Source: Musa acuminata AAA Group (Eukaryota > Streptophyta > Magnoliopsida > Zingiberales > Musaceae). From it: a stretch of 64,000 nucleotides of DNA. Both the position numbers and the translations under genes were made by a program. Numbering within the stretch: the stretch's first letter is position 1; each line of letters starts with the position of its first letter. Below the pieces are notes generated by a model. That model searched no databases and had not been told where the DNA came from. It worked only from the letters and a program-made list of their open reading frames with translations. The DNA is taken from the NCBI RefSeq assembly GCF_036884655.1, contig NC_088338.1, positions 186,001 to 250,000 on the forward strand. The letters run 5' to 3'. Positions 23,475 through 36,000 of this stretch are shown piece after piece.

Positions 23475-25300
23475 GGAAGTTTCCCTTTTTGCCTCTCTTC
23501 CCCCCTCCGCTTCGTTTGAACGCGACATTCTCAGCCGTTGGATCCTTTGATCATGACGCTCCTAACTTACGATATCCAACCCAAGCCACCGGTTCTACTA
23601 AGCTGAGGCCGGACCAACATGGACCGACCTAATTTGGGCCGGCCCACTTCAATCTACAATGTTACAGGCTTTTCTTGTCTGCCATGTCACAAATTGCACA
23701 GCCTGCATCACATCAACCCCTCTCTCTCTCTCTCTCATATTAAAGACGACAGATAAGAGCGAAAACCACACGCTACGTGCGATATCCCATCCCGTCATCA
23801 CCATGACGTGCATGCACGTCGTATCCTCACGCCTCAATTCGACCATCAGATCGATTGATTGATACATTGATATACAGTACACAGTACAATACACCGGATC
23901 ACGTCACAGCAAGTCATCCCCGGCGTCACCACCGCTGTCCCGGGTGGCGACGTCTCGTCCCCTCCGTTCGTCCACCATCGGCGTTTCATGTTTTCTTTGC
24001 CATTTCTGGAAGCTATCCCGGCCCCTACCCTCGTCTCCAAATCTTTCTTGAAAGCAATCCACCAGATCTCTCTATCTCTCTCTCTCTCTCTCTCGTATCT
24101 TCCGGGCTGGTCAAGGCAGTGATCATCACATCATCATCTCGGCTCATAGGGCTACAGTGACGCAGGCGAGTCCTCCGTGCACCCATGTGTAGGGGTGGAC
24201 TTAAGGGCGTTAGAGAGAGAGAGAGAGAAGAGAGACGTGTCCATTTAGGGAAATCCCATGGGGGAGAGAGAGAGAGAGGAGACAAGACCGTCGTCGTCAT
24301 CATGCATCACCAGTCCCCTTGCGTGGTGTGAAGGTGTTCCGGATGCGTGGGTGTTCGAGATGAACTGTTAGTTGCATGGCCTTCAGCTTCAACTTAGCAC
24401 TGGTATGGCGAGGACGACGGGACTACGGAATGAGACGGTGTGCGCTACCGATTGGTGAGCATTTGGGCCTCGGGCCCTGCACACATTGCCTCGTCAGCCA
24501 CAAATGCAAACCGATCACAGGAACTTCTCGAGGCCATGGCTGCCGACCACTGCAAGTCCTCACTCTGTGCTCGGTCACTCACCCCGGACACACGGGTGAG
24601 CTACAGTGCGTCTCTGAAGTAGCACGCGCGTCGAGTTAGGCGAGTACAAAAAGCTCATCTTCGCTCCCTGCAAGAGTTGGCACTGAAACCATGTCGCCAT
24701 GAGCAACGATGAAGCTGTGAAGTCGATCATCGAACATTTGCTTGACGACGTGAAGAATCCTGACAAGAGTAAGAGAGGAAAAAGGAGGAAACCAATGATA
24801 GGACATGCCGTCTGCAGAAGAGTTTGGCGTGGGATTCTATTCGACTGTGTAGGTGACAAGAAATTCCAGGTCAAATCTTGCTCAAAGCTACGTTCGCTTT
24901 CCAAGTGCGAGAACGCAGTGGTGGTTTGCTGTCATCAGAAACAATCTTCTTCTCCATAAATGAATCATTCAGTGTCCTGTTTTGATGCATGTATGTGATG
25001 CAAAGAGAGAGACAGGAGCAGTAGTAGTAATCCAAGTTTCTGATACGACAACGAGGGATATATATCAGTGTGGGAGATTTGCTGAGCCACCACTTAAATG
25101 TTGCTGGGAAGAAGAGTCTCTGTTCTTCTTTCCATATCTCTGCCTTCTTTGACATCCGCTGTATCGTTTGCCTCGGTCCTCACGCTTCTACATTTCACGC
25201 TCGCAGTTCCTTTCTCTGCCCTGCAAGCAAAACCCTCCATTAAACCCCACCTAAAACAGTCCAAGTTCCGAAACATCACTCGCCCCTTTCGTCCCTTCCG
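23475..25300. other. Spacer between divergent Ran and YUCCA genes
   Basis: This spacer is GC-richer than most in the window, with several short CT/GA tracts (for example 23720-23738, 24076-24095, 24211-24230 and 24264-24278). Short frames around 24376-24959 on both strands have moderate length and balanced composition, but match nothing I know and show no convincing start/stop plus splice structure. It may contain a non-coding transcript or promoter elements; no gene is claimed. Confidence 0.5.
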
Positions 25301-25306
25301 AAACCC

Positions 25307-25313
25307 TATAAAG
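25307..25313 (+). promoter_or_regulatory. TATA box of the YUCCA gene
   Basis: TATAAAG in the context CCCTATAAAGGCC, 170 bp upstream of the ATG at 25477. It is followed by a purine-rich leader with repeated CAGGG and CAGAG units. Confidence 0.6.
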
Positions 25314-25476
25314 GCCCCTTACCTTCTCCTCCGGTAAAAAAGAGGTAATGATATCTACCCGGGAGAAGAGGTCCCTTTCCACAGTCGCATAACAACAAGG
25401 CGGCTTTTGACAGCCATCGCGCAGCAAGGAAGGGAGAGAACAGAGCAGGGCAGGGCAGAGCAGAGAGCGAGCACAC

Positions 25477-27072
25477 ATGGGTTCCGCAAGGGAAGCTGAA
25501 GGCGAGATAAGCCCTGCTACCTGGACGCCGGGCCCCATCATTGTGGGCGCTGGCCCCTCGGGCCTTGCCGCCGCGGCTTGCCTCGCCGACGTCGGCATCC
25601 CCTCTACCGTCCTCGAGAAGTCGAGCTGCGTCGCCTCGCTCTGGCAGCACCGCACCTATGACCGCCTGCGCCTCCACCTCCCCAAGCAGTTCTGCGAGCT
25701 CCCGCTGATGGGCTTCCCTGAGGGATTCCCCAAGTACCCGTCGAAGCAGCAGTTCGTATCCTACATGGAGTCCTACGCCGCCGCATTCGGCGTCCGGCCG
25801 CGGTTCCGGACCGAGGTCCTGGCTGCGGAGTTCGACGGGGCGATCGGGGCTTGGAGAGTCCGGACTCGCGATGGGGGCGAGCTTGTGAGCCGTTGGCTGG
25901 TGGTGGCGACGGGAGAGAACGCAGAGCCGGTGATCCCGGAGTTCCCGGGGATGGAGCGGTTCGGCGGGCGCGTTGTCCATACGTGCGCCTACAAGTGCGG
26001 GGCGGACTTCAAGGGGGAGAAGGTGTTGGTGGTAGGGTGCGGGAATTCCGGCATGGAGGTCAGTTTGGACCTCTGCCGCCATGGCGCAAGGCCTTACATG
26101 GTGGTCAGGAACACCGTGAGCTTTCTCTCTGCTCTCTTCCCCACTTCATTAGCTTCCACTATTTGCATGGCTCTGATCCTGCTGGTGTTTAGGTGCGTGT
26201 GTTGCCGCGTGAGATGCTGGGGCTGTCGACGTTTGGAGTGTCCATGGCGCTCTTGAGATGGCTGCCGCTGAGGCTGGTGGACCAGTTCCTGTGCGCCATG
26301 GCCCATCTCCTGCTCGGCGACACTGACAGGCTCGGCCTCCGAAGGCCCAAGACGGGCCCCATCGAGCTCAAGAACCTCACGGGCAAGACCCCGGTCCTCG
26401 ACGTGGGCGCCCTCGCCCAAATCAAATCAGGCAACATTAAGGTGCATGGCTTCTCCGTCGAACAACTCGTGTGCATTGCCTCCATTAGATTTCTCACCAA
26501 GCAAGCGTAGGATCGAACTCCTCCTCCATCGTTGCTAAAACTTGTGCCTCCCCTTTCTTTCGCGGGGACGAAGGTAATGCAGGGGCTGAAGGAGATGACA
26601 ACGGGAGGAGCCAAGTTCGTGGACGGGACAGAGATGCAGTTCGACTCGATCATTATGGCGACGGGTTACAAGAGCAACGTACCTTCGTGGCTCAAGGTAT
26701 CACAACGTGTTTGGTTGGTCTTCCTGCTCACGAGGTGAGGCCTCCTGAGTGGGTCAAGCGACTGGAGGCATCACTTTGTTGTGCCAGAGGTGCAGAGGTG
26801 GGCCAAAACCGGGGCAGGTCTACTCTGCACCATCATGCACGTACGTAACACTGATATTTTCGTTGTCCCAACAATGGCAGGGTGATTGTGGCCTGTTCAC
26901 GAAGGAGGGCATGGCCAAAGACCCATTCCCCGGCGGATGGAAAGGGGAGAAGGGGCTCTACTGCGTGGGCTTCACCCGGCGAGGCCTCCTCGGGGCCTCC
27001 CATGACGCTCTCAACATCGCCCGCGACGTCCTTCTCCGGTGGAAGGAACCCCGTCATATGGCCATGCGGTGA
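25477..27072 (+). CDS. YUC: YUCCA flavin-containing monooxygenase (auxin biosynthesis)
   Basis: YUCCA enzymes convert indole-3-pyruvate to indole-3-acetic acid using FAD, NADPH and O2, the rate-limiting step of auxin synthesis. Exons are 25477-26115, 26193-26441, 26574-26696 and 26881-27072, giving 400 residues, the usual length. Key motifs: FAD-binding GAGPSG (24-29), the FMO signature [11 protein letters not shown] (162-172), NADPH-binding GCGNSG (187-192), and the [13 protein letters not shown] segment near the end of exon 3. The C-terminal [16 protein letters not shown] is the family-typical end. Conserved text such as [15 protein letters not shown] suggests the YUC2/YUC6-like group rather than YUC3/5/8/9, but this is a weak call. 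Exon 1 is very GC-rich. The next gene, 1 kb downstream in the same direction, is an AOP-like dioxygenase. Confidence 0.95.
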
Positions 27073-28099
27073 AGGAAACAAGAAGAGAAGACCTCCTCCC
27101 ATCCTTCTTCCTGTGTACTTCTTTTCACCCCATCGTGCAGTGCGGTGCAGAACTGGAGAACATGTATATTTTGGATACAGAAATGGAGAACGAGAACCTT
27201 TAGTGTTTCCTTTCCGTAGCATGAAATCATTAGGAGATCTCCAAACGAGGTATATGTTCTGGTGGTCAAACCTTTTACTTAGAACAGCTTGCAGTGAAGG
27301 GATGTAAGACCTCTGACGCTTGGGCATCTGCTGTGCCATGCATGCGCTATTCATCACCGCATGCCGGAGAAGAAGGCAGACTGTGTCAGAGGGAATAAAT
27401 GGCTGGCTCCATGGAAATCTTATGATGCTCTCTGTTGCATGAGTCGTCGTCGCCTACGAAACCTCTCACGCTTTGTGTGCTGCCACAAAGCTGCTGCTTT
27501 ATACTCAGTTGCATCAATATACTCTTATCTGAGCGTATGAACCAGACAATGATGGGTGGCTACGTCTGCATGGCTTCAGCATCCGTAGGACAAGAGGAGC
27601 ATTCCCTCTAAGAGAAGTCATGCACGAAGAAGAAGCCCACTCGAGTTGGAGAGCATCACTTTCACCAGGGGATCGTTCTTTGGTCAGTGCCAGGCTCCGT
27701 TTCATGCACGCTTACCCTGCACAAGAGAGCAAGCAACGTCACTGCTGATGCTAATGGCGTACGATCCTGAGGACTTGCAGCAGACTGAAAGCAACTCGTT
27801 ACATAGAAAATTAATCTATATGCTCATTAAACTAATGTATGATCACCATCATATAAATTAGGTGCCCACACGATCCTCACTGATGTTGACACGCGACGAA
27901 GATGATAACGTTGGTTGTATTGTGCTTTGTATCTCGTGCTGCGTCGGGAGCGGTTCCACGTGGGTTATCCTTGTCCTTTGCACTGTTGATGCAACAGGCT
28001 TTGAAATCGTTGCTGGGTCTCGTGACTCCGGCCATCGATTTTGACCGAGAACGGTGTCTGTGCTTTCGGGTGGGTTGGGCAGAGAAGAGAGAGAGACGG
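27073..28099. other. YUCCA 3' flank and dioxygenase promoter
   Basis: This has 3'-UTR-like sequence followed by spacer. Short frames on both strands (for example 27514-27705 and 27646-27861) are not recognised. The last ~100 bases are a GA-rich leader directly before the dioxygenase ATG. Confidence 0.55.
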
Positions 28100-29349
28100 A
28101 TGGCGGCGGCGGTAGCAGCAGCAGCAGCTCAAGAACGAGGTCTCCCGAAGATCGACTTCACCGGCGTCGGCCAGGCCGACACCGGATCGCCTAGCTGGGA
28201 GGCTGTGCGGGAGCAGGTGATGCAAGCGCTTGGGTCCTACGGCTGCTTTGAGGCGGTGTACGACCGGGTTACTCCCCAGCTCCGTGGCTCGATCTTGGAG
28301 ATGGCCGCCGAGGAACTGTTCCCGCTGCCTCTCGAGGCCAAGATCAAGAACACGTCCGACAAGCCCTTCGGCGGTTACCTCGGCCAGATCTCGGGCTTCG
28401 ACTATGAGAGCCTCGCCATCACGGACGCGCCCCTTCCTCACGGCGCCCCAAGGTTCTGCGGCCTCCTGTGGCCCGACGGGAACCCCGATTTCTGGTAATC
28501 ACCGTCTTCCTATTTCTCCGATCCATCGCGCAGTGCGAACTGCGAAATTGATGGGCACGCATATGATCTGCTTGTAGCGAGAAGGCGTATACGTTCTCCA
28601 AGAAACTGGGAGAACTGGAGGAGATGGTGAGGAGGATGGTGTTGGAGAGCCTGGGGGTGACCGAGTACCACGAGGAGCAGTCGGCGTCCATCTGGTACCT
28701 GCTTCGTTTCTCCAAGTACGGCGCGGTCGGTGACGGCGAACAGGAGGAGGAGGGAGAGAGGAAGAAGGCGGGGTATATGGCGCACCGGGACGTCAACACG
28801 CTGGGGATCGTGTGCCAGCTGAACGGGGTGGATGGGCTGGAGGTGGACAGCGGAGACGGGCAGTGGATCCCCGCCAAGCCCAGCTCCCCCACCTCCTACT
28901 TCGTCATCGCCGGCGATACCTTTCGGGTACTGTAAAAAAAATCTGGATCTATTGTTGTCGTATTCAACTACGTCATCCTTGTCCCCATCAGTAGACTAAA
29001 TGCAAGACACGTTCGCCTGCTGACGAAGCCCACTCATATCGGTAAACTTATTCTCTCCTGCTCTTCCAAGCAGGCATGGAGCAATGGCAGGGTGACCGCC
29101 CCTCTGCATCGCGTCAACGTGGGTGGCGAGGACACGAGATACTCTGTCATACTTTTCTCAGTTCCCAAGGACGAGGCGGTGATCCAAGCCCCGGCGGAGC
29201 TGGTGGACGAACGCCGCCCCACCCTTTTCCGTCCTTTCGCCTTCGGCGAGTTCTTGCGGTTCTGCGCTACAGAGGAGGGCATGAAGGCCGAGTGCAAGCT
29301 GAGTGCTTATTGCGGTCGGGCGGCCGCAGCGGAGGCGGCGGAAGCATGA
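28100..29349 (+). CDS. AOP-like 2-oxoglutarate/Fe(II)-dependent dioxygenase
   Basis: A soluble non-haem iron oxygenase of the plant 2-ODD superfamily. Exons 28100-28494, 28578-28926 and 29074-29349 encode 339 residues. The N-terminal DIOX_N-like part includes LPKIDFTG and SDKPFGGYLGQ; the C-terminal 2OG-Fe(II) domain keeps the iron ligands His201 and Asp203 (AHRDVNTLG) and His260 (PLHRVN), and the 2-oxoglutarate-binding Arg270-x-Ser272 (RYS). The pattern GYLGQ...LLWPDGNPDFCE...AWSNGR...FATEEG-type end resembles the AOP1 group rather than gibberellin oxidases or ACC oxidase. AOP proteins are known from glucosinolate side-chain modification in Brassicales; in monocots the substrate is unknown. 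The start codon gives an Ala-rich N-terminus after a GA-rich leader. All catalytic residues are present, so it should be active. Confidence 0.88.
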
Positions 29350-31171
29350 TCGCTACGTGCTGGGGATGGGAATGGTGTGCTGGTCCGCAGCTCGTCGTCC
29401 TTAGAATCATAGAGCTTCCTCCTTAAATCATCAGCACGCATGAAAATAACATCAAGGAGTCAATAAAGCTTGTTTGATTACTCGCATGAACTTATTCCCT
29501 TAGTGTAACAAAATGAGGTCAAACGAGCTGCAATTTAGTGGTCATTTCTTTCTCAACCCATTATATAATCATCGACAGATAAAGCCAGAGAACATAAAGC
29601 CATGAAACTGATCAACATGAAGACAATACAAATCACAGTTTAATCATAATTGTATGAGTAAATTTTCAACCTGTAGAGCCATAATTCTTGTTATACGTTT
29701 GTACATGACAAGAAATGAAATTTTAAACCTAGAAACTGAACATGTAAAACCATGAACAAAAGCAAGAATTTTGTAGTTGCCAGTATCATGTCTCTGCTCC
29801 TCCACAGATTGACACCAAGGATCTACAACAAAAGAATCATTGCTGCAGTCATCAGCATCCATTCACGTGATCTACTTTTCATCAACTTGACAATTCCTCA
29901 AATTTCTTAAGGACATGGAGGAGATCGCGATATTATGTTTAACTTCTCAAACATCTGTGGAGAATAAACTTCACAAAAGTTAACTAATAAATAGTACAAA
30001 AAATAAGAAGAAAGAAATCAGAGCATACAAGTCATTTAAAGTTTTTGATTCTTGATATCCTACAATAACATACAATTCACAAGGGTAAATATAAAAATCT
30101 CCCTAAAAGGCAGAGCTTAGTTTAGCATCAGTTTGTGTTGAAGGCCTAGACATACATCCTGAGTTGCAATGAGATCCCATGGCTTTTATATTTTGATGGT
30201 AAATTAGGTCAATCATTTGTAAAGACAAAACTATCAAGTGGTAATTCTTAAAAGAACAACATCGATGGTGGATGTAGCGCCCACTAGTGACTGGCAAAAT
30301 ACCCATGGATGAAGAAAAGTATAATTGCAGAAAGTTCCCTAAACTAAGCTGGATGGTCATAGAAACAATACAAGGGAGCAGCTAAATCAGATGCTATAGA
30401 ACAACCAAAGGAATTCTTAAAGTAAGCTTACTCATTGGACATATTATAGGTTGTTCTTGAATTAGAAAAACAACAAGATTATGACAGAATATGACAGAAG
30501 ATGAAAATTCATGATATTGAGTACCATGTCCGATAATTGTTTTTGGTCATAATTACATGCTGCTCTTGTGTGGTCTTCATGGACTGAATTGGCTGCTGAC
30601 CTGGTTTTGTTGTTTCGTACCACTAACTTTTATTGGTATCCTTCACTCTAGGTATAAATTAAGAGCAGGATCCTCTCAAACTATCATATGCTTCCATTGT
30701 GATGATGGTCCGCATGGTCTGGAAAAAAAAAACTACATTAAAATTTTAATAAGTGACTGCCTGATCTGAATCAGGTGATAATTAGTGAGGCTCAAATTTG
30801 CAGATTAAACTCTGCCTTCCAGAGAGTGGTTGAGGCATTGGAGGCATCTAGGCACCATATTATTTTTTTCTGAAAATTATATGATGCTATATCTTTCCTT
30901 AATTCTCAACATACAGAAAAACAAATGGTCATGTTGCTCCTCAAGCTACAAACGCCGACCCCTCTAGACCCTCATTTGTGGAAGCCATCCTTGTATATCC
31001 ATCAACACTGTAGTTAATGAATTTAGAAGAAAAGGTATCTGATGCAAGAAGAATGCATATTTGTAGCATGAAACCAACCATGGCGTTACTTGAATATTAT
31101 CATAAGTGTGCATGCATCACATAAGAATAAGGATATAGATGACAAATAGTAACAAGCAAAAGATCGCTTAC
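29350..31171. other. Spacer and probable SYS1 3' region
   Basis: AT-rich DNA with no recognisable gene on the + strand. The SYS1 transcript (minus strand) very likely continues into this region, because its second coding exon ends at a strong donor (GTAAGC, reading minus). A possible terminal exon at about 30103-30163 (minus; acceptor CTCAG) would add a short tail, but I cannot confirm it. Confidence 0.45.
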
Positions 31172-32115
31172 CTGAACGAAGTCTTGCAATAGGAATTTCT
31201 TGCAACTCACGCCTGATGCACAACCGTTTGCCGAGGAATGACATCAATGCCAAACCAGTGATGTTAACAACCCACCAGGTAATGGAAGATGGCCAACCCC
31301 CATATATGATGCATATAAAGAGATGGATGATGTAGAGAGTAGCTGAAAAATCCAAGCACTTTTTAGCTCTTTCTATCAAGTGAAACAAATAACCTGCCCT
31401 GCTCAAGCAAAAAAGGAAGCTCACTAAGATAACATTCTGTTGAAGTAATTCATAGGAATAAACATTGTTCCTTTTAGCATTATTAAATGGCCGTAATATT
31501 GAGTTAATTTCCATAGTCAAAAACCTGAAGAGCTCAAGAGCAGAGCACTGCAAGTAGTGAAATTTCTATACATCAAGCAGCACATGAAAATTCATCAAAC
31601 TAATGAATGCGATGTGCCTAAATTTCAAATATATAATTGATGCAAAGATTAGGAGAAGATTATCAATAAGAAAGGAGAAGTTTCATATCCCAAAGATGCA
31701 AAACTGGTACGAAGAATTCAAAGCAAACAACAGCAAGGGGGAAAGGAGATTAGGAAGTAACTCCCTGGAGGCAATTGAAAACAAAAGCAGAGCAAATTAG
31801 TGAGCACAAACAAGAAAGCTGAGATTTGGATAACCCAATAAAAAAGATGAGCAAATCAGTGACCATCACTAAGAAAGCCGAGATTTTTTACCCGGCGAGG
31901 GAGCTGAGAAGGAACGAGGCGATGGCGCACCATCCGGTGATCGTGGAAGTCACAAGCGTCGAGAAATCGAACAAGTACACGAGGCTCATTCGGGGCACTC
32001 GAGCGCTAACGAGAACGGCCATGAACAATCCGAGGGTCAGATAGTAGAGACACAGGAGGCAGACGATCTGCGACACGATAAGCCACGGATCCCACAACAC
32101 CGCCCCATAGAACAT
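31172..32115 (-). CDS. SYS1: SYS1 homologue, Golgi membrane protein (3' end unresolved)
   Basis: A four-span membrane protein of the Golgi/TGN that recruits the ARL3/ARFRP1-type small GTPase, needed for trans-Golgi trafficking. Two exons are clear on the minus strand: 31892-32115 (start MFYGAVLWDPWLIVSQIVCL) and 31172-31398 (start GYLFHLIERAKKCLDFSATL). They meet in phase at a Gly codon and give about 150 residues. Four hydrophobic segments are visible, plus the signature YIIHLFICIIYGGWPSSITW. The last recognisable residues are RRELQEIPIARLRS. Here the exon meets GTAAGC, so a short terminal exon is expected downstream; if the intron were retained, the frame would run to a stop at 31086. Identity is strong; the exact C-terminus is unknown. 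Confidence 0.9.
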
Positions 32116-32766
32116 GACGACTCCGTCTCCGCTCGAATCAAAACCCTATCGCCTTCCTTCTCACAACTCCCTGATTCGAAGCAGGCGGAACCAGATCCAC
32201 CGGGAACTTCCACTTCTCCTCTTGCAGAACCGAATCAAGAACAGCCGAAAATTTCGCTTCGCTATTCCCCCAAATCAACTCCCAAATATGGGTACCAGAG
32301 AAAAATCCAAATGAAACAAATGCAGAGGAACACTGCCAAGATCGCGACTTCGAACCTCAACCGCACAATCCACCATGAATTGATGAGACAGAGATCCAGA
32401 AGGGCAACCAACCAAGACAACCTCCAGCGATCTCGTCGACGATGCTTCGGCCAAGCAAGAGAGGATCGGCGTCTCGAATCGCGACGAGACCTGCGAAATG
32501 ACGGAGAGAGAGAGGACGCGATTCCTTTACGCGGCCACCGACTTCCCTGTTGATTCAAGAAAGAAAGCGGGGCCCGCGAGGTACGGCTAGACGACTGGTA
32601 AGTACGTGGGTTTCGCATGACCAGCGTAAATGAATCTCCATGAGATGGACGATCCTGATATTAATTTTTAATTTTATTCAAAATATCACTTTTACGCATG
32701 TTTATTATATATATAATATTTGATATTACGAATTAAAACATAGCACACATATCCCTTCAAATATTA

Positions 32767-32799
<33 letters not shown>

Positions 32800-33073
32800 T
32801 CCCAGAAAATCATGATTAATTTCTTCTGATCATGATTAGTATCAATTTATGTAATATAATATACTCAATATATATTTATCTTAATTAAAAAAAAGTTAAC
32901 TATAGGGATATGCTAAATTCAAATTGAGAATGATTACAAATGTAATTAGTATATATATAACAAATGTAATTAGTATATATATATATATACTAATAACATT
33001 TAACTGGAAACCCATATTAACATTGATACTATTTGAGCAGATTCTTCTTCTTCTCCTCCTCTTTCTTTCCTCT
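32116..33073. other. Spacer between SYS1 and the K+ channel gene
   Basis: Positions 32116-32560 are GC-moderate and probably contain the SYS1 leader and promoter (minus strand). Beyond 32650 the sequence is AT-rich with (TG)n(TA)n at 32766-32799 and two copies of a 22-bp motif (ACAAATGTAATTAGTATATA) near 32937-32990. No gene is seen. Confidence 0.55.
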
Positions 33074-36000
33074 CTAACATATGAACAAGTGGTCATTGTC
33101 TCTAATGGTGCAAATCTCTTCGATTTCTGCACCATCAGGTGCGAGAACCCTCCTTGCTTCCATCCCAAATGTCTTCTCTGCGAACAAACAATGTAAGAGC
33201 CATTGCTGAGTTCAACTTTTGTTGGATGGTTGCAATCATTGTCTGTTGTTAGGGAGTATATGAAGAGAAAAAAATTGAAATACATATATTTTACAGACTG
33301 ATAGAATGTTCTTTGTGATACTAACATTTATGATTCAACAATAACAATAACAACAAAATGGTAACTTTAATGATTGAAATAGACTCAAACTTTTCGGCAA
33401 GTATCACTTCTGATAGCTTTAATTAGTTGAGAACTCAGTAACCTTCCCTTGTCATGAACCTGGAATGGATCCACCAGCTGAGACCAAGCACTTTTGATTC
33501 TTTTACTACTCACCTCTCATACTTCTTCCATGATGTGTAAGAAATATAGTAAGTTCTGATTGTTATAGGTTTGCTTTAAGCTTAATGCAAAAAACCAGAG
33601 ATAATTTTGTGAAACTTGAATTTTAGCACAATTAGATCTTCATACCTGCCAATTTCAGTAGTTCTTCCATTGAATCAGGTAGAAAAATGAGTTTTCCTGC
33701 AGCATGCCTTCCTATTTTGCTAGTTTCATCAGGATGATGTCCATGAATTGTCACTCTCTTGTCTAAATCACATGAATATGAGCTATAAGCTGCTGTTAGT
33801 GGCTCTGCAACAACATACAAGCATGAAATGCTTTACTTCCATATCCAATTTGGATACTTGTTTTGCTGTTCTTGATACAAATGCACACCAAGCAATGATG
33901 AAATGGTTATATGATACATAAGATTTCCTCCTATTGGAATCTAATTTTCTGCTAATTCCAGAGGATAGTGTTTCATGATTTCTACCTTGTGCAGCAGTTT
34001 CTTGGTCATTTGACATTGATGCTTCAAGATTCTGTAGTTCCTCTGAGATTCCTTCCTGTAGCCGAAAATTCATGATCCTATTTTATAGTCTTAATATAAA
34101 ATGCTTATGTTTGATGTTTCTTACTGTTTGATAGAGTGATGTACCTCATTCATTTGCTTCAGCAACTCTGGCACAAAGGCTACCTCTTCAATCAAGTCTG
34201 TGCTGAGCTCCTTGAGGAACTGCAAATGATCAAAGCCTCAAAAGTCAGAAAAGATGGTGTTCCTCCTCTGTCTGAAACGCTCATCAATATGACAGAACAC
34301 CAAGAACTAGTAATACTCAATCAACATGTTCTTCGATACGCCATATCCAGCTCCAAACCTGCATGAAGTTGGATAAGACTCTCTTCCCATCTGCGTTATA
34401 TGGCTGCACAATCTGCATAAAATGTCGATGACTGATTCGAACGACCTGCGAAAGCCTCTTGCTTCGCACCGTAAAGGGCTGTGGGATGTTGAAGATTACC
34501 CCAATTTCTCCTACCAGATCTGCAGGACCTACTGTTGACAGAAACTAAAAGTTTCACCTTGTATCAGTAGCACTATGTAAGAATCAGAGAAGTGTGTTCT
34601 TCGTTCTCCGACAGCAACTCTCGTACCTTTTCTGCTCCATTCTTAGATGTCAAGACATCCTGCATGATTGCAAGATTAGAAGAAGGGAGTGGTCAAGATG
34701 TCAGATGTAGTGTGTGTGTTCTGACCATACCACCGCGCCAGAGACGATGATGTACAGGTCCGTGGGGATCTCGTTCTCTATGATGATGTCCACTTTGGGA
34801 GGGAAGTACTCTGCTTTCATCTCTGAAACCTGTCACAGCATATCAGCTTCGCTTGTGTTGATCATGTGTGGTATCAGATAGATTACGATGGTTACCAGCT
34901 GCACTATGAACTCCGGTGAGACTCCTTTGAAGAGGTACGTGGCTTCCACGGTGCGCCGGAAGAGGTGCTGGGCGATGGTGGATCTGATCGCCTTGGGCAG
35001 GTCCGCGATCACCTCTTCCTGCTGCAACTCCATCGTCTTGAACCGGAGCTGTAGGTGTGCCATCGTCTGCTCCCGCAGGCCGTCCGGCAGCCGGTGCTTG
35101 CTCGCGAACCGCGAAACTCGATGAATGGTGTCCCTCTGCGTGCATGCCAGCATCAAAAGATCGACACGGAGCAGCAGGGGAGGATGAAGAGGAAGCAGGA
35201 CCGGCGGGTACCATGAGGAAGGTGCGGGTGGCGGCGTGGACGATGAGGTTGGTCATGTTGCCGATGAGGTAGGCGGTGAGGCCGATGTTGAAGAGCATGA
35301 GGAAGATGGTGAACACCTTCTCGCCGGTGTTCCAGGCGTGCAAGTCGCCGTAGCCGACGGTTGTGAGGGTGGTGATGGACCAGTAAACGGCGTAGGTGTA
35401 GCCCAGCCATATGCTTCGCTCTTGGAAATCCGGAATCAGGCTGCCGATCCATGTCTTCTCCTTCACCCGGTAGTGGATGGCCATCCAGTAATACACGCAA
35501 GCCGATGAGTGCACCGCGAACAGTGTCACCTGCGCCAGGAAGAAGAAGAAGAAGACAACGTGGCCCAAAAGACCCCAACTCATGCGGATTCCATGCGTGG
35601 CATGCAGATGAGCTTACGCAGATGAGCTTCACGTATCTTGTCCAGAAGTAGCTGAATCGAATGTCCTTCTCCAGCCTGCAATACATCATTTGGTACGAGA
35701 AAGATGAATGAGAATTAACAATCTATTTCAAACGACAAGAGTAATTCTAACATCAAAGAAAATATAACATATTTGTTCGTCGATAGAAATATTCATGTGT
35801 CAAACAAAAAAGAGATGAAAACATCACCTTATGCCCATTTGGTCATTGAATATGAAGGTCTGTCAGCAGTTGGTGCCATTAGTAGATTGTGAACTAAAAT
35901 ATTGGATTTGCTGCATAATGTGATCTTCATATGACATGCTTTAATCCAAGTTCACAATGGATGGGACAAGGAATTTGGTTTAGTTTATGAGATAATTAGA

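Noticed and set aside
24376..24959. Overlapping frames of 60-109 codons on both strands upstream of YUCCA
   Set aside because: No recognisable domain, frames overlap on both strands, and composition looks like GC-moderate promoter or spacer DNA.
26693..26880. Possible frameshift or premature end in YUCCA after exon 3
   Set aside because: GTATCA at 26697 is a valid donor and GGCAG at 26880 a valid acceptor; splicing restores the family C-terminus in phase.
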